Source: Synechococcus sp. A18-25c (GTDB lineage: Bacteria; Cyanobacteriota; Cyanobacteriia; PCC-6307; Cyanobiaceae). From it: a stretch of 64,000 bases of DNA. The stretch's first letter is position 1, and each line of letters opens with the position of its first letter. The DNA lies in the NCBI RefSeq assembly GCF_014280035.1, contig NZ_CP047957.1, positions 744,001-808,000 of the forward strand, read 5' to 3'. The notes under the pieces were generated by a model. It did no database searches. It was not told where the DNA came from and saw only the letters and a program-made list of their open reading frames with translations. Of the stretch, positions 1 through 10,722 are shown piece by piece. The position numbers and the translations under genes were made by a program.

Positions 1-284
1 AGCAATAGACCGAGATCCCGCGCATAGCGGGTGTCGTTCATCGCTGTATCGCGCTGGATGCCGTTGAGTGCGAAGAAGGTGATGCCTGTCATCATCAGGC
101 TCACCACCAGGGTGGCAACGGCCAGCAGCTTGGTCTGAAGACTGAACTCAGCCCACCACGACAACGTCCTTTGCCACAGGCTGCTGTCATCGGTCGGATT
201 CGACCCTGAAATTGAAGCAGCCCAATCCGCCGGAGCGTTGTTTAGAGCCGATTCAGGATCGCTGGTCATGCTGCCCGCGTGCAT
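1..284 (-). CDS. nblS: NblS-type sensor histidine kinase, N-terminal part
   Basis: Only about the first 90 codons are present; the gene runs off the left edge. Translation gives a polar stretch of about 40 residues and then one hydrophobic segment (LLAVATLVVSLMMTG) followed by FFALNGIQRDTAMNDTRYA. I recognise this as the start of the cyanobacterial membrane sensor kinase NblS, which controls high-light and nutrient-stress responses. The kinase, HAMP and PAS domains lie outside the window. The start may be 284 or the Met at 269; neither has a clear ribosome-binding site. It follows purD by about 10 bases on the same strand, so the two are probably cotranscribed. Confidence 0.75.
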   Translation of the reverse strand, partial: MHAGSMTSDPESALNNAPADWAASISGSNPTDDSSLWQRTLSWWAEFSLQTKLLAVATLVVSLMMTGITFFALNGIQRDTAMNDTRYARDLGLL

Positions 285-293
285 GGGTAAAGC

Positions 294-1610
294 CTAGGCC
301 CGGCGGACCTGATGCCCGATATCCCGGCGAAATTGCATGCCATCAAATTGCACCAGTTCCAGGCCCGCGTAGGCACGGGCAAACGCCTGGTCGAAGTTCT
401 CGGCCTGGGCCACCTGGGTCAGCACTCGACCCCCTGCTGTCACCAGCGCGCCGTTCTCCTGGAGGCGCGTGCCGGCATGGAACAGCTGCCTACTGGCATC
501 AGCATCGCTCTGCAGCTGAATGGGATCGCCCTTGCGTGGTGCATCCGGGTAGCCCTCAGCAGCGGCCACGATGCAGGCACTGCAGGCCTGGGTGATCGAC
601 AGGCTGGGAGCTAGGTCGAGACAACCCAAGGCGCAGGCCTGCAGGACCTGAGCCAGTTCAGGGCCGAGCAGCGGCATCAGGGTCTGGCACTCGGGGTCGC
701 CGAAGCGGCAGTTGAATTCGATCACCTGGGGGCCGTCTGCCGTGAGCATCAGACCGGCGTAAATCACACCTCTGTACTGAATCCCCTTGGCTTGCAAAGC
801 CTTCAGCGTGGGATCCAGCACCAGTGCACGGACCTCTTCCAGTCCGGCAGGGTCGAGCAGTGGGGCGGGGGCATAAGCACCCATCCCACCGGTGTTGGGG
901 CCGCGGTCCCCTTCTAGCAATCGCTTGTGGTCCTGGGCGGGAGGCAGCAGCACCATCCGCTCCCCATCGCAGAGGGCGAACACCGACACTTCCGGACCCT
1001 GTAACCGCTCCTCCAGCACCACCCGCTCACCGGCGGCACCGAAACGGCCTGCAAAGGCCTCACGGATGGCGGTTGCGGATTCCTCGATGCTGTCTGCCAC
1101 GGTCACGCCTTTGCCGGCGGCCAGGCCGTCGGCCTTCACCACCAGCGGCCGTTGGATGCGATCAAGCACCGCCAAGCCTGCGTCGGCATCGGCCACTGCC
1201 CAGTGGCCTGCGGTAGGGATGCCCGCTTCTGCCATCAAGGCCTTCGCCCAGGCTTTGCTTGCTTCCAGCTGCGCGCCATCGGCTGAGGGCCCGAAGACTG
1301 TCAGGCCGGCTGCGCGCAGATGATCGGCTACCCCAGCCGCGAGGGGCGCTTCAGGTCCGATCACTACCAGATCAATCGCTTGCTCGCGGCAGGCGGCAAT
1401 TAAACCGTCGGAGTCGCATTCACCAATGCTCAACTGCCCGCAGTCACCCAGCGCAGCAGTGCCGCCATTGCCGGGAGTCACCCAGACCGCCTCCACTCCT
1501 GGGCAGCGGCGCAGGGCCCACGCCAAGGCCTGTTCGCGGCCGCCGCCGCCCACCACCAGCAGATGTCGCAGGGGAGGCAGGGCTTGGGGACGGGAACTTG
1601 AATGGGCCAT
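294..1610 (-). CDS. purD: Phosphoribosylamine-glycine ligase (GARS)
   Basis: 438 residues, the normal length for PurD, which joins glycine to 5-phosphoribosylamine with ATP in purine synthesis in the cytoplasm. The N-terminal nucleotide-like fold shows VVGGGGREQALAWAL. The ATP-grasp core has KADGLAAGKGV, the loop NTGGMGAYAP and the metal-binding EFNCRFGDPECQ. It reads away from purC, which lies about 1.1 kb to the right on the other strand, so two purine genes are clustered. It is followed directly by nblS. Confidence 0.97.
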   Translation of the reverse strand: MAHSSSRPQALPPLRHLLVVGGGGREQALAWALRRCPGVEAVWVTPGNGGTAALGDCGQLSIGECDSDGLIAACREQAIDLVVIGPEAPLAAGVADHLRAAGLTVFGPSADGAQLEASKAWAKALMAEAGIPTAGHWAVADADAGLAVLDRIQRPLVVKADGLAAGKGVTVADSIEESATAIREAFAGRFGAAGERVVLEERLQGPEVSVFALCDGERMVLLPPAQDHKRLLEGDRGPNTGGMGAYAPAPLLDPAGLEEVRALVLDPTLKALQAKGIQYRGVIYAGLMLTADGPQVIEFNCRFGDPECQTLMPLLGPELAQVLQACALGCLDLAPSLSITQACSACIVAAAEGYPDAPRKGDPIQLQSDADASRQLFHAGTRLQENGALVTAGGRVLTQVAQAENFDQAFARAYAGLELVQFDGMQFRRDIGHQVRRA

Positions 1611-1724
1611 GGGAGCAGGCGTGACGGGCGAAGACCCTTAGGTTTGAGCGTCGCTCCCTCGCTTTCAGCACTGGCTGTCGACGATGCGGAGACTCGTCCA
1701 TCTTTGTTGAGCGCCTGCCAGCCC

Positions 1725-2717
1725 ATGGGATTGCTCCCCCTGCCCTTGTCATTGCTGCTGGCGGCGGCCCCTGTGGTGACCCCGCTGGGATCCGCTCCTG
1801 CTCCCGCCTCGCTACCAATGGCTCAGGAGACCTTTGATGCGTTGCTGCTGGAGGGTGACCTGTCAGAACTGCAGGAGGCCTGCGTGGAGTCAGCTGGCTT
1901 CGGCGCCAATGATCGGCTGCAACAGCTGCGGGATCGGCTCCTGCAGGTGGCGCCGGCTCCCCAGCCTTTCTCTGTGGTGATGGCAAACGCCAGGGCTCTG
2001 ATGACTTGCAAGGACCCTGCTGGTGCCCAGCGGGTGCTGAGTCGCTACGGACCTGGCACGGCGCGCCAGCGGCGCGAATGGCTGCTGCTCTCCTGGCATG
2101 CCGCGAGTGCAGCGCTGGATCAGGAGCGCGCCATCCTGGCGCTGCTGCGATTGGCTGACGGACAGCCCGGACGTCTGGAGGGGGAGCAGCTGGTGGTGGG
2201 TCTGGATGCGCAGGGCCAACCCCTTGTGCGTTCTGGCCTGGATGTGCTGGCGCAGGCGCAGGTTGCGTCTGGGCAGACGCTGGATGCGGTGCAGACGCTG
2301 TTGGCTGGTCGCACGCCTGGCAAGGTGGCAGCGCGTCGACTCGCGATCGTCGCGGAATTGCTGGCGGAATTGGAGCCGGACCGCAGCGCACCACTATTGG
2401 AGACGGCGCTGGATCAGGCGGCTGCCGATCAGGCCTGGAGCCTGGCGGAGGAGCTGCTGCGTCTGCAACTAAGACTGGAGTTGGCCAACGGTGGCAGTGG
2501 TGAGCGGCCGAGGGAGCGACTGCGTCGCCTGGCAACGCGTGTGGATGACCAGTTCACCCTGCTCGAGCTCGAGGAGGAGGATCCACTGCTAACCCCAGAG
2601 CAGCGCCAGCAGCTCGAGCAGCAGCTGCGCTCTCCCCGCGAGCCCGGGGGGCATGCCGCGCTGGGAGAATCGCCGAATCCTGAAGCCGGTGCGTCCGGTG
2701 TTGACGACCAGCCATGA
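1725..2717 (+). CDS. Conserved exported protein, helical repeat-like
   Basis: 330 residues from the ATG at 1725. This start places a typical signal peptide ([18 protein letters not shown]) at the N-terminus; the frame is open further upstream (to 1602) but that part overlaps purD. The rest is Leu/Ala/Glu/Gln-rich and predicted helical, resembling TPR-like solenoids, and ends in a very acidic stretch (ELEEEDPLL). No catalytic motif is visible. Its stop overlaps the purC start by four bases (ATGA), so translation is probably coupled to purC. Function unknown. Confidence 0.75.
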   Translation: MGLLPLPLSLLLAAAPVVTPLGSAPAPASLPMAQETFDALLLEGDLSELQEACVESAGFGANDRLQQLRDRLLQVAPAPQPFSVVMANARALMTCKDPAGAQRVLSRYGPGTARQRREWLLLSWHAASAALDQERAILALLRLADGQPGRLEGEQLVVGLDAQGQPLVRSGLDVLAQAQVASGQTLDAVQTLLAGRTPGKVAARRLAIVAELLAELEPDRSAPLLETALDQAAADQAWSLAEELLRLQLRLELANGGSGERPRERLRRLATRVDDQFTLLELEEEDPLLTPEQRQQLEQQLRSPREPGGHAALGESPNPEAGASGVDDQP

Positions 2718-3466
2718 CCATCCCCCACGGTGATCTCCTCTACGAAGGCAAGGCCAAGCGCATCTATGCGAGCGACAGCGATCAACAGGTGCTGGTGGAA
2801 TTCAAGAATGACGCCACGGCCTTCAATGCCCAAAAGAAGGCTCAACTCGACGACAAGGGACGTTTGAACTGTCAGATCTCCGCCTGTCTCTTTGAGCTGC
2901 TGGAGGCGCAGAACATCCCCACGCACTATCAGGGGCTGGTGAACGACACCTGGATGGCGGTGCAGCAGGTAGCTGTCATCCCTGTGGAGGTCGTGCTTCG
3001 CAACACCGCCACGGGGTCCTTGTGCCGGGAAACGCCGATTCCTCAAGGAACATCTCTCGATCCCGCCCTGCTGGATCTCTATTACAAAGACGATGGCCTG
3101 GGCGATCCGCTCCTGACCGATGCCCGTCTGGCATTGCTAGGCGTGGTGTCGGTAGAGATGCGGGATCGGATCGAGGTGTTGGCCAGACGGGTGAACGCTG
3201 TGCTGATTCCCTTCTTTCGATCCGTCGACTTGCAGCTGGTCGATTTCAAGCTGGAGCTCGGGGTGAATGCCACCGGTGATCTGTTGGTGGCTGACGAGAT
3301 CAGCCCCGACACCTGCCGCCTCTGGGATCTGCGTAGTGCCGATGAGAATGAGCGGATTCTGGATAAGGATCGCTTCCGTCAAGACCTCGGCGGCGTGATC
3401 GAGGCCTACGGGGAGGTCTGCAAACGGGTACAAGGGGCGTGCCCCAAACCCCGCATCTGGGGCTAG
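2714..3466 (+). CDS. purC: SAICAR synthetase
   Basis: 250 residues, full length for bacterial PurC, which condenses CAIR with aspartate using ATP in purine synthesis. The opening [12 protein letters not shown], the segment [12 protein letters not shown] and the C-terminal [12 protein letters not shown] are family hallmarks. The start overlaps the stop of the preceding exported protein. The next gene, bamA, starts 46 bases downstream and may share the transcript. Confidence 0.97.
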   Translation: MTIPHGDLLYEGKAKRIYASDSDQQVLVEFKNDATAFNAQKKAQLDDKGRLNCQISACLFELLEAQNIPTHYQGLVNDTWMAVQQVAVIPVEVVLRNTATGSLCRETPIPQGTSLDPALLDLYYKDDGLGDPLLTDARLALLGVVSVEMRDRIEVLARRVNAVLIPFFRSVDLQLVDFKLELGVNATGDLLVADEISPDTCRLWDLRSADENERILDKDRFRQDLGGVIEAYGEVCKRVQGACPKPRIWG

Positions 3467-3512
3467 TTTCTGCGACGTTTGTGGCCTTTAAGGCCAAGTT
3501 TCGCCCTCCCCC

Positions 3513-5789
3513 ATGGCCGCTTTTTCCTCCCGCCGAACTCGGAATGCCGTTCGGCACGGCGCATTGGGGCTGGTGCTGTCCTTGCCACTGGTTGCGGGTC
3601 TGCCGACGCAGGCCCAAAGCGAGGGCTCCGAATCGGAACGTGATCAGGCCCAGCTCGAAGACGTGCAGGTGGATGCTCAGACCAATGGGTTGAGTGAAGA
3701 GCCGGGTGCTGCGGAGCCCATTGAAGTGGTGCCGGCTCCCGCTTCCGGTCCGCTGGCCGAACCGATCCCGGTGACGCCGGAGCAACCGCGGGTGTTGATC
3801 ACGGAGGTGATCATTGAGGGCATTGATGGCCACCCTGAGCAGGAGCGTCTCGAACTGGCCGCCTATGACGCCATGGCCGTGCGTCCCGGCAGCCGCGTCA
3901 CCCGAGATGAGCTGAAGCTCGACCTTGATGCGATCTACGCCACCGGTTGGTTCTCTGATGTGCGCATCGAGCCAGTCAATGGTCCGTTGGGTGTGCAGCT
4001 GGTGGTGCAGGTGATGCCCAATCCGGTGCTCAGCGAGGTGGTGCTCGCGCCGGAGGACAACTACATCGAGCCGCAGGTGATTGAGGACACCTTCAGTTCG
4101 GACTACGGCCGCACGCTCAATCTCAGAGAGCTGCAGCTGCGCATGAAGGAGCTGCAGAAGTGGTATGCCGATCAGGGCTATTCCCTGGCTCGGGTGAGTG
4201 GACCGACCCGGGTGAGCCCGGATGGTGTGGTGGAGCTCAAGGTGTTGATCGGCACCGTGGCCGGTGTGGAGGTCCAATTCGTCAACAAGGAGGGTGATAA
4301 CACCAACGAGAAAGGCGAGCCGCTGAAGGGCAAAACCAGGCCTTGGGTGGTCTCCCGCGAGATTTCCCTGAAACCGGGCGAGCCGTTCAACCGAACGCAG
4401 CTCGAGGGTGACATCCGCCGCCTCTACGCCACGTCTCTGTTCAGCGACGTCAAGGTGACCCTGAAGCCAGTGACGGGTGAGCCGGGCGAGGTCACCATTG
4501 TGCTGGGCATCGTGGAACAGTCCACGGGCTCGCTCTCCGGTGGTCTCGGCTATAGCCAAAGCCAGGGTGTGTTCGGCCAGGTTCAGCTGTCGGACAGCAA
4601 CCTGTTTGGTCGCGCCTGGAATCTGGCCCTCAACATCACCTACGGCCAGTTCGGTGGCCTGGCCAACCTGACCTTCTCGGATCCCTGGATCAAAGGCGAT
4701 TCGCATCGCACCTCCTTCCGGACTTCGCTGTTCCTTAGCCGCGAAGTGCCGCAGGTGTTCCAGAGCCAGGACGAGGGCGATATCCGCACGCTGGATGCTT
4801 ACGAGGACAATGGTTCCAGAAACGCCTATTCGATCAACTCCGACAAGAACCCGGCAGGTCGCAAATTCGACAATGTCGCGGAGGCCAGTGAGAAATTTCC
4901 CAACGTCAGCTGGTTTGATTACGAAGGCGATTCCGTGGCCTTGCAGCGGGTTGGCGGCAATGTGATCTTCGCCAGACCGTTGAACGGTGGCGATCCTTTT
5001 AAGCGGGTGCCCTGGTCCGTGCTGGCCGGTCTCAACCTCCAAAACGTCCGCCCGATCAACTTCAGTGGGGATACACGCCCTTACGGCATCCCCAACGACC
5101 GCTTCCGCGACGGCAAGATCCCCGACGACGAGATCATTTGCGTTGCGTTCAACTGCGCCAACGAGAACAATCTGGCAAGCCTGCGTCTGGCCGCCTCTTA
5201 CAACAATTTGAACGATGCCCGCAATCCAACGTCGGGCAACTTCTTCAGTGTGAGCACGGAGCAGTACGTCTCCGTGGGTGAGAACTCACCCACGTTCAAC
5301 CGCGTTCGCGGCACCTACACGCACTTCATTCCGGTGCGGTGGCTGAAGCTGTTCAAGGGTTGCCGACCGAAGGAGGGTGAGCCCGAGAACTGTCCGCAAG
5401 CATTGGCCTTTCAATTCAAGGCCGGCACCGTGATTGGTCAGCTGCCCCCGTACGAGGCTTTCTGTCTGGGTGGTTCCAACTCCGTACGTGGATGGTTTGA
5501 TTGCGACCTGGCTGTGGGTCGCAGCTTTGGCGAAGCCACGATCGAATATCGCTTCCCATTGATCAGCATCTTTGCGGGCGAGGTGTTCATCGACGCCGGC
5601 ACCGACTTCGGGTCTCAGGGCAATGTTCCCGGCAAGCCTGGCGAACTGCTCGACAAGCCCGGTTCCGGTGTGTCCCCAGGTGTGGGTGTGATCATCACCA
5701 CGCCGGTGGGTCCTCTGCGTCTGGAGGTGGCCAGCCAGAATTTCACCGAAGAGTATCGCTTCAACCTGGGCGTCGGCTGGAAGTTCTGA
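3513..5789 (+). CDS. bamA: BamA/Omp85 outer-membrane protein assembly factor
   Basis: 758 residues with an N-terminal signal (LGLVLSLPLVAGLPTQAQS), a low-complexity linker of about 70 residues rich in Glu and Pro, about three POTRA domains (roughly residues 90-330) and a C-terminal 16-strand barrel. The barrel has the lid-loop type motif LGGSNSVRGW and ends in FNLGVGWKF with a terminal aromatic residue, as expected for a barrel protein. Three POTRA domains is the cyanobacterial arrangement. It overlaps lpxC by one base, placing barrel assembly and lipid A synthesis in one envelope operon. Confidence 0.95.
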   Translation: MAAFSSRRTRNAVRHGALGLVLSLPLVAGLPTQAQSEGSESERDQAQLEDVQVDAQTNGLSEEPGAAEPIEVVPAPASGPLAEPIPVTPEQPRVLITEVIIEGIDGHPEQERLELAAYDAMAVRPGSRVTRDELKLDLDAIYATGWFSDVRIEPVNGPLGVQLVVQVMPNPVLSEVVLAPEDNYIEPQVIEDTFSSDYGRTLNLRELQLRMKELQKWYADQGYSLARVSGPTRVSPDGVVELKVLIGTVAGVEVQFVNKEGDNTNEKGEPLKGKTRPWVVSREISLKPGEPFNRTQLEGDIRRLYATSLFSDVKVTLKPVTGEPGEVTIVLGIVEQSTGSLSGGLGYSQSQGVFGQVQLSDSNLFGRAWNLALNITYGQFGGLANLTFSDPWIKGDSHRTSFRTSLFLSREVPQVFQSQDEGDIRTLDAYEDNGSRNAYSINSDKNPAGRKFDNVAEASEKFPNVSWFDYEGDSVALQRVGGNVIFARPLNGGDPFKRVPWSVLAGLNLQNVRPINFSGDTRPYGIPNDRFRDGKIPDDEIICVAFNCANENNLASLRLAASYNNLNDARNPTSGNFFSVSTEQYVSVGENSPTFNRVRGTYTHFIPVRWLKLFKGCRPKEGEPENCPQALAFQFKAGTVIGQLPPYEAFCLGGSNSVRGWFDCDLAVGRSFGEATIEYRFPLISIFAGEVFIDAGTDFGSQGNVPGKPGELLDKPGSGVSPGVGVIITTPVGPLRLEVASQNFTEEYRFNLGVGWKF

Positions 5790-6643
5790 TGGTCTGCTGG
5801 CCCAGTGATTACGACGGTGCCTGGACCTTGGCCGGTTCAGCCCGTCGCAGCGGGATCGGTCTCCACAGCGGCCATGAGGTGGCTGTGCTGTTGCATCCCT
5901 GGCCGGATGCTGGCGTCTGGGTGAGCTGGTCAGGTGACTCCGAGCCACCGGTGCGGCTGCAGCCCTCTCAAGTGCGCGACAGTCAGCTCTGCACCACGCT
6001 GGAACTGGGGGATCGGCGTCTGTCCACAGTGGAACACCTGCTGGCGGCTTTGGCTGGCTGCGGCCTGACCCATGTGCATCTGGAGGTGGATGGCGGTGAA
6101 GTGCCGCTGCTAGATGGTTCAGCGCAGGGCTGGGTTAAGGCGATCGCTGAGGTGGGGATCACGCCTGCCGGTACACCCGCCGCCTCTCGCCCCGTGCTAG
6201 AGGGGCCGGTGACTCTCCACCGTGGCAACAGTGTGATCACGGCGACGCCAGCGGAGCAGTTCACGCTGGTGGGGATGATCGATTTTCCGCAAGCTGCGAT
6301 CGGCCGTCAGCAATGGACCGTGGCGCTCACGCCGGAGCGCTTCGTCGCGGAGATCGCGCCCGCCCGCACCTTCGGCTTCCGTGAGCAGGTGGAGCAGTTG
6401 CGGGCCGCAGGCTTGATTCAAGGTGGGGCTTTGGACAATGCTCTGGTCTGCGACGGGGATCACTGGGTGAATCCACCTCTGCGTTTTCCCGACGAACCGG
6501 TGCGCCATAAGCTGCTGGACCTGATCGGTGATCTGGCACTGGTGGGTTTCCCGCGTGCCCAGGTTCTGGTCTACCGCGGCTCCCATGGTCTGCACACCGA
6601 CCTCGCGGCGGCCCTGGCCGATCGTTCCGCTGTTCAGCTCTGA
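5789..6643 (+). CDS. lpxC: UDP-3-O-acyl-N-acetylglucosamine deacetylase
   Basis: 284 residues from an ATG sharing one base with the bamA stop. LpxC performs the first committed step of lipid A synthesis and is a zinc enzyme. Zinc ligands are visible as His83 in [10 protein letters not shown] and His240/Asp244 in [10 protein letters not shown], and the catalytic His266 lies in GSHGLH. It is first in the run lpxC-fabZ-lpxA-lpxB. The frame is open upstream inside bamA, but only this start makes a normal-length enzyme. Confidence 0.96.
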   Translation: MVCWPSDYDGAWTLAGSARRSGIGLHSGHEVAVLLHPWPDAGVWVSWSGDSEPPVRLQPSQVRDSQLCTTLELGDRRLSTVEHLLAALAGCGLTHVHLEVDGGEVPLLDGSAQGWVKAIAEVGITPAGTPAASRPVLEGPVTLHRGNSVITATPAEQFTLVGMIDFPQAAIGRQQWTVALTPERFVAEIAPARTFGFREQVEQLRAAGLIQGGALDNALVCDGDHWVNPPLRFPDEPVRHKLLDLIGDLALVGFPRAQVLVYRGSHGLHTDLAAALADRSAVQL

Positions 6644-6648
6644 CTGAT

Positions 6649-7134
6649 TTGACTTCCCCTTCCACCACTGCCGCCACTGCTGCCGCCGCGATAGTCCCCG
6701 AGACCCTGCTCAATGCCGAGCAAATCATGGGGTTGCTGCCGCATCGCTATCCCTTCGCTCTGGTGGATCGTGTGATCGAGCATGTCCCCGGCGCAAAGGC
6801 GGTGGCGCTCAAGAACGTCACCTTGAACGAGCCGCAGTTTCAGGGGCATTTCCCTGGGCGACCGTTGATGCCTGGCGTTCTGATCGTTGAAGCGATGGCC
6901 CAGGTGGGTGGATTGATCGTCACCCAGATGCCCGATCTGCCCAAGGGGTTGTTCGTGTTCGCCGGTATCGATGGCGTGCGCTTCCGCCGTCCGGTGGTGC
7001 CTGGTGACCAGCTGCGCATCACCTGTGAACTGATCAGCCTCAAGCGTCAGCGTTTCGGCAAAGTGAAGGCTGTGGCGACAGTGGACGGCCAGCTGGTGTG
7101 CTCCGGCGATCTCATGTTCTCGTTGGTGGACTGA
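6649..7134 (+). CDS. fabZ: (3R)-hydroxyacyl-ACP dehydratase
   Basis: 161 residues from a TTG start five bases after lpxC. FabZ dehydrates hydroxyacyl-ACP in fatty-acid elongation and competes with LpxA for the same acyl-ACP pool, which explains its place here. The hot-dog fold shows [13 protein letters not shown], the catalytic His67 in [12 protein letters not shown] and Glu81 in EAMAQVGG. The first 20 residues are a Ser/Thr/Ala tail not needed for the fold, so a later start is possible. Confidence 0.95.
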   Translation: MTSPSTTAATAAAAIVPETLLNAEQIMGLLPHRYPFALVDRVIEHVPGAKAVALKNVTLNEPQFQGHFPGRPLMPGVLIVEAMAQVGGLIVTQMPDLPKGLFVFAGIDGVRFRRPVVPGDQLRITCELISLKRQRFGKVKAVATVDGQLVCSGDLMFSLVD

Positions 7135-7136
7135 GC

Positions 7137-7979
7137 ATGATGAGCGAAGAGCGTTCCCCCGCCGTGACTGCTGAGGACCGTCCTCCACAGATTCACCCGC
7201 TGGCAGCGGTCGATCCAGGCGCTGAACTGGCGAATGGAGTTGTGATTGGCCCTGGTGCCGTTGTGGGCCCTGAGGTGCAAATCGGAGCCCACACCTGGGT
7301 GGGCCCTCATGCCGTGCTCGATGGCCGGCTGACGATCGGCGCGCACAACAAGATCTTCCCTGGTGCCTGCATAGGGCTTGAGCCTCAGGATCTCAAATAC
7401 AAAGGTGCCCCCACGCAAGTGGTGATCGGTGATCACAACGCCATCCGTGAATGCGTGACTATCAACCGGGCTACCGAGGAGGGAGAGGAGACTCGCATCG
7501 GTAACTACAACCTGCTGATGGCTTACTGCCATTTGGGCCACAACTGCGTGCTGGGCAACGGCATCGTGATGTCGAATGGCATCCAGGTGGCTGGTCACGT
7601 CTTGATCGAAGACAAGGCTGTCATCGGTGGATGTCTGGGTATCCACCAGTTCGTGCACATCGGTGGCATGGCCATGGTGGGAGGCATGACGCGGGTGGAT
7701 CGCGATGTGCCTCCTTATTGCCTAGTGGAGGGTCACCCCGGCCGCGTCCGTGGTCTGAACCGCGTCGGCCTGCGGCGACGCGGCTTTAATGGCGAGGAGC
7801 TCAAGCAGCTCCAGGAGGTTTGGTCGTTGCTGTATCGATCGGACCATGTCATTGCCGAGGGTCTGCGCCTGGCGCGGGAGCAGTCGCTGATGCCCCTAGC
7901 GGATCATCTCTGCACCTTCCTTGAGGGCTCGATCTCCAAAGGACGGCGGGGTCCCATGCCAGCTGCCATCGGGCGCTGA
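7137..7979 (+). CDS. lpxA: UDP-N-acetylglucosamine acyltransferase
   Basis: 280 residues from the ATG two bases after fabZ. The left-handed beta-helix shows as hexapeptide repeats ([20 protein letters not shown]). The catalytic His region is [13 protein letters not shown]. The C-terminal helical domain follows [19 protein letters not shown]. LpxA transfers the first hydroxyacyl chain to UDP-GlcNAc. Its stop overlaps the lpxB start by one base. Confidence 0.96.
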   Translation: MMSEERSPAVTAEDRPPQIHPLAAVDPGAELANGVVIGPGAVVGPEVQIGAHTWVGPHAVLDGRLTIGAHNKIFPGACIGLEPQDLKYKGAPTQVVIGDHNAIRECVTINRATEEGEETRIGNYNLLMAYCHLGHNCVLGNGIVMSNGIQVAGHVLIEDKAVIGGCLGIHQFVHIGGMAMVGGMTRVDRDVPPYCLVEGHPGRVRGLNRVGLRRRGFNGEELKQLQEVWSLLYRSDHVIAEGLRLAREQSLMPLADHLCTFLEGSISKGRRGPMPAAIGR

Positions 7980-9169
7980 TGGTGCGGTTACTGATCAGCA
8001 CCGGAGAGGTGTCAGGCGATCTGCAGGGCAGCCTGTTGATCGCTGCGTTGCATCGACAGGCTGCCCTTAGGGGGATCGACCTGGAGGTGTTGGCTCTCGG
8101 CGGTCAGCGCATGCGTGCCGCTGGTGCGGAGCTGCTGGCGGACACGGCCCCGATGGGGGCTATTGGGCTCTGGGAGGCCCTGCCGCTGGTGGTGCCTACG
8201 CTCAAGCTGCAGGCACGCGTGGATCGGCTGCTGGGGCAGCGTCCCCCGGATGGCGTGGTGCTGATCGACTACATGGGTGCCAACGTGCGCCTCGGCAACA
8301 GCCTGAGGCGGCGCTTGCCGCACATTCCGATCACGTATTACATCGCTCCCCAGGAGTGGGCCTGGCGCATCGGTGATGGTGGCACTACGGAGCTGCTCAA
8401 GTTCACCGACCGCATCCTGGCAATCTTCCCGGCGGAAGCAGAGTTCTATGAGCGGATGGGTGCTGAGGTCACCTGGGTGGGTCACCCCCTTCTCGACACG
8501 GTGCTAAGCCGACCGGAGCGGGCCGAAGCTCGTGCCCAGCTTGGCTTACCTGACCAAGGCAAGCTGCTGCTCCTGCTGCCAGCTTCGCGGCCCCAGGAGC
8601 TGCGTTACCTGATGCCAGTGCTTGTCGAGGCGGCGCTTCGCCTGCAACAACGGGACCCCAGCTTGGATGTGATGGTTCCCGCTGGGTTGGAACGATTTGA
8701 ACAGCCCCTGCGTAAGGCCCTGGCTGCGGCGGGTGTGCGCTCCAGGGTGATTCCCGCCGATCAGGCGGACAGCCTCAAGCCACTGCTCTTCGCTGCGGCC
8801 GATCTGGCTCTCGGCAAGTCGGGCACCGTGAATCTGGAACTGGCCCTGCAGGGGGTTCCCCAGGTGGTTGGGTATCGGGTGAGCCGCGTGACCGCCTGGG
8901 TGGCCCGGCATCTGCTGCGCTTCAAAGTGGCGCACATCTCACCGGTGAACCTTTTGCTGAACGAGCGGTTGGTGCCGGAGCTGCTTCAGGATGAGTTCGA
9001 TGTCGATCGCTTGGTGACGCTGGCGGCACCGTTGCTGGAGGCTGGCGAGGCACGTCAAGCCATGCTCAGTGGCTATGACCGGCTGCGTACAACTTTGGGT
9101 GAGCCGGGGGTGACTGATCGTGCCGCCGCCGCCATCCTCGACAAGCTCCCTGCGCCCTCCAACTCGTGA
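7979..9169 (+). CDS. lpxB: Lipid-A-disaccharide synthase
   Basis: 396 residues, the usual length of this GT19 glycosyltransferase. It begins with the family signature [15 protein letters not shown] and contains [11 protein letters not shown] and, near the C-terminus, [24 protein letters not shown], part of the nucleotide-sugar site. It joins UDP-diacylglucosamine and lipid X at the inner membrane. The start is translationally coupled to lpxA, and its stop overlaps msrA by four bases. Confidence 0.96.
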   Translation: MVRLLISTGEVSGDLQGSLLIAALHRQAALRGIDLEVLALGGQRMRAAGAELLADTAPMGAIGLWEALPLVVPTLKLQARVDRLLGQRPPDGVVLIDYMGANVRLGNSLRRRLPHIPITYYIAPQEWAWRIGDGGTTELLKFTDRILAIFPAEAEFYERMGAEVTWVGHPLLDTVLSRPERAEARAQLGLPDQGKLLLLLPASRPQELRYLMPVLVEAALRLQQRDPSLDVMVPAGLERFEQPLRKALAAAGVRSRVIPADQADSLKPLLFAAADLALGKSGTVNLELALQGVPQVVGYRVSRVTAWVARHLLRFKVAHISPVNLLLNERLVPELLQDEFDVDRLVTLAAPLLEAGEARQAMLSGYDRLRTTLGEPGVTDRAAAAILDKLPAPSNS

Positions 9170-9792
9170 TCCGATGCCTGTTGCCGCTGCTGATGGCGGT
9201 CCTGTTGCTGCTGTTCGCTCCCGTATCGGTGTTGGCGGCGGCGCAGGACGCGGTGCTGGCTGGGGGCTGCTTCTGGTGCCTCGAGAGTGATCTCGAACAC
9301 CTGCCTGGGGTGCTGTCGGCGGAGAGCGGCTACACCGGTGGCACTGTGGCCCGGCCGACTTATCAGCAGGTGAGCAGCGAGACCACCGGTCATCAGGAGG
9401 CGGTGCGGGTGCGGTTTGATCCCGCAAAGATCAGTTACGCCCGCTTGCTGCAGTCCTATTGGCGCAATGTGGATCCGCTCGATGGCGACGGCCAGTTCTG
9501 TGATCGTGGTGATTCCTATCGCCCGGTGATCTTTACCCAGGGGGAGAGACAGCAGGATCAGGCCTTGGCCAGCAAAGCTGCAGCGGCCGCGGAGCTGGGT
9601 GTGCCGGAAACCGCGATCAAGGTGGAGATCAAACCGCTCACAACCTTCTGGAAAGCTGAGGGTTACCACCAGGATTACGCCATGCGGTCCAAAACCAAAT
9701 ACACCTATTACCGCTGGGCATGCGGTCGTGATCGCAAGCTTGACCAGGTTTGGGGAGCAAAAGCGCGAAGTGGGGCCCCATGGGCTGATTAA
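9166..9792 (+). CDS. msrA: Exported peptide-methionine (S)-S-oxide reductase
   Basis: 208 residues from a GTG start overlapping lpxB. MsrA reduces methionine-S-sulfoxide in proteins. The catalytic Cys35 lies in GGCFWCLE, followed by GYTGG and [13 protein letters not shown] hydrophobic signal peptide ([20 protein letters not shown]) precedes the domain, so the enzyme probably works in the periplasm, unlike the usual cytoplasmic form. Its position at the end of the envelope operon fits that. Confidence 0.93.
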   Translation: MIRCLLPLLMAVLLLLFAPVSVLAAAQDAVLAGGCFWCLESDLEHLPGVLSAESGYTGGTVARPTYQQVSSETTGHQEAVRVRFDPAKISYARLLQSYWRNVDPLDGDGQFCDRGDSYRPVIFTQGERQQDQALASKAAAAAELGVPETAIKVEIKPLTTFWKAEGYHQDYAMRSKTKYTYYRWACGRDRKLDQVWGAKARSGAPWAD

Positions 9793-10026
9793 TGCTTACT
9801 ACCCCGCATGCTGTCCTGAGGTTCACAGGGCATGACTTGATGCTCGTCAGTCCGTGGTGCTTCGCTGTGGTGAACCCACTGCAGCGGCGGCGACTCACCC
9901 TCTCTAGAGATGCGTTGAGGAATCGCAGCGAACCAACGATGAGAGCGTTCGTTCGCTGCGCCAAACGATGTGTTGCCTTACGGAAAAAGGACGCGATCCT
10001 GAAGACAAGTTTTTAGTCGCTCCGTG

Positions 10027-10722
10027 ATGTTCATCACTGTTTTTGGTCAAAAGGGTGGTGTCGCTAAAACATGCAGCAGTGTTCACATCGCAGCGTGCTG
10101 GAGCCACCAGCAAAAACGGGTGGTGCTGGTTGATGCCGATCGCAACCGCTCAGCGACGGCGTACGGGGCTAGAGGGCTCTTGCCTTATCCCGTTGTGCCC
10201 ATTGAAGCGGCAGCCAAAGCGACGCGATCAGCAGAGATTGTGATCACAGATGGGCAAGCCAGCAGCAACGAAGAAGAAATGAAAAACTTAGTGGAGGGGG
10301 CTGATTTCATTTTGCTACCCACCACGACGCAGAGTCGATCAATCGAATTGACAGTTGAGATGTCACAAATGCTTAGGCAATACAAAATCCCGTTTGCTGC
10401 ATTGCTTGTTAAAGTAGATGCACGCAAAGAAGCTGCGGCTGAACAAGCGATCGAGTTATTTGAAGGCTTCGATATCAAGGTTCTGGCTACGCAGATCCCA
10501 CTCCTGAGTGCTTTTGAACAGGCAGAAACAGAAGGAGTCACGGTTGATCGGGCCATTGACAAGCGGGGTCGTGCCAATTCCCGCCGAATGGCAGGTTGGG
10601 CTGCATACAGTGCAGCCTGCAAGGAAATTGAGGGTCTATTTGAGGAGCACCACAAACAGTATCAGAATCATTCACCGATTGGATGGGACTTCACACCCAT
10701 GGAAAATCGTATGGCGGCGTAA
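10027..10722 (+). CDS. Orphan ParA/MinD-like P-loop ATPase
   Basis: 231 residues. The deviant Walker A motif KGGVAKT occurs at residues 9-15 (after MFITVFGQ), and a Walker A'-like VLVDADRN follows. The family positions DNA, plasmids or protein assemblies on the nucleoid. No ParB, parS-like repeat array or plasmid gene is nearby, so its cargo is unknown. It is flanked by poor-coding DNA on both sides, suggesting an isolated acquisition. A GTG three bases upstream could be the start instead. Confidence 0.85.
   Translation: MFITVFGQKGGVAKTCSSVHIAACWSHQQKRVVLVDADRNRSATAYGARGLLPYPVVPIEAAAKATRSAEIVITDGQASSNEEEMKNLVEGADFILLPTTTQSRSIELTVEMSQMLRQYKIPFAALLVKVDARKEAAAEQAIELFEGFDIKVLATQIPLLSAFEQAETEGVTVDRAIDKRGRANSRRMAGWAAYSAACKEIEGLFEEHHKQYQNHSPIGWDFTPMENRMAA

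Noticed and set aside
3300-5042. 580-codon minus frame across purC and bamA
   Set aside because: Lies antisense to two certain genes and is an effect of high GC content.
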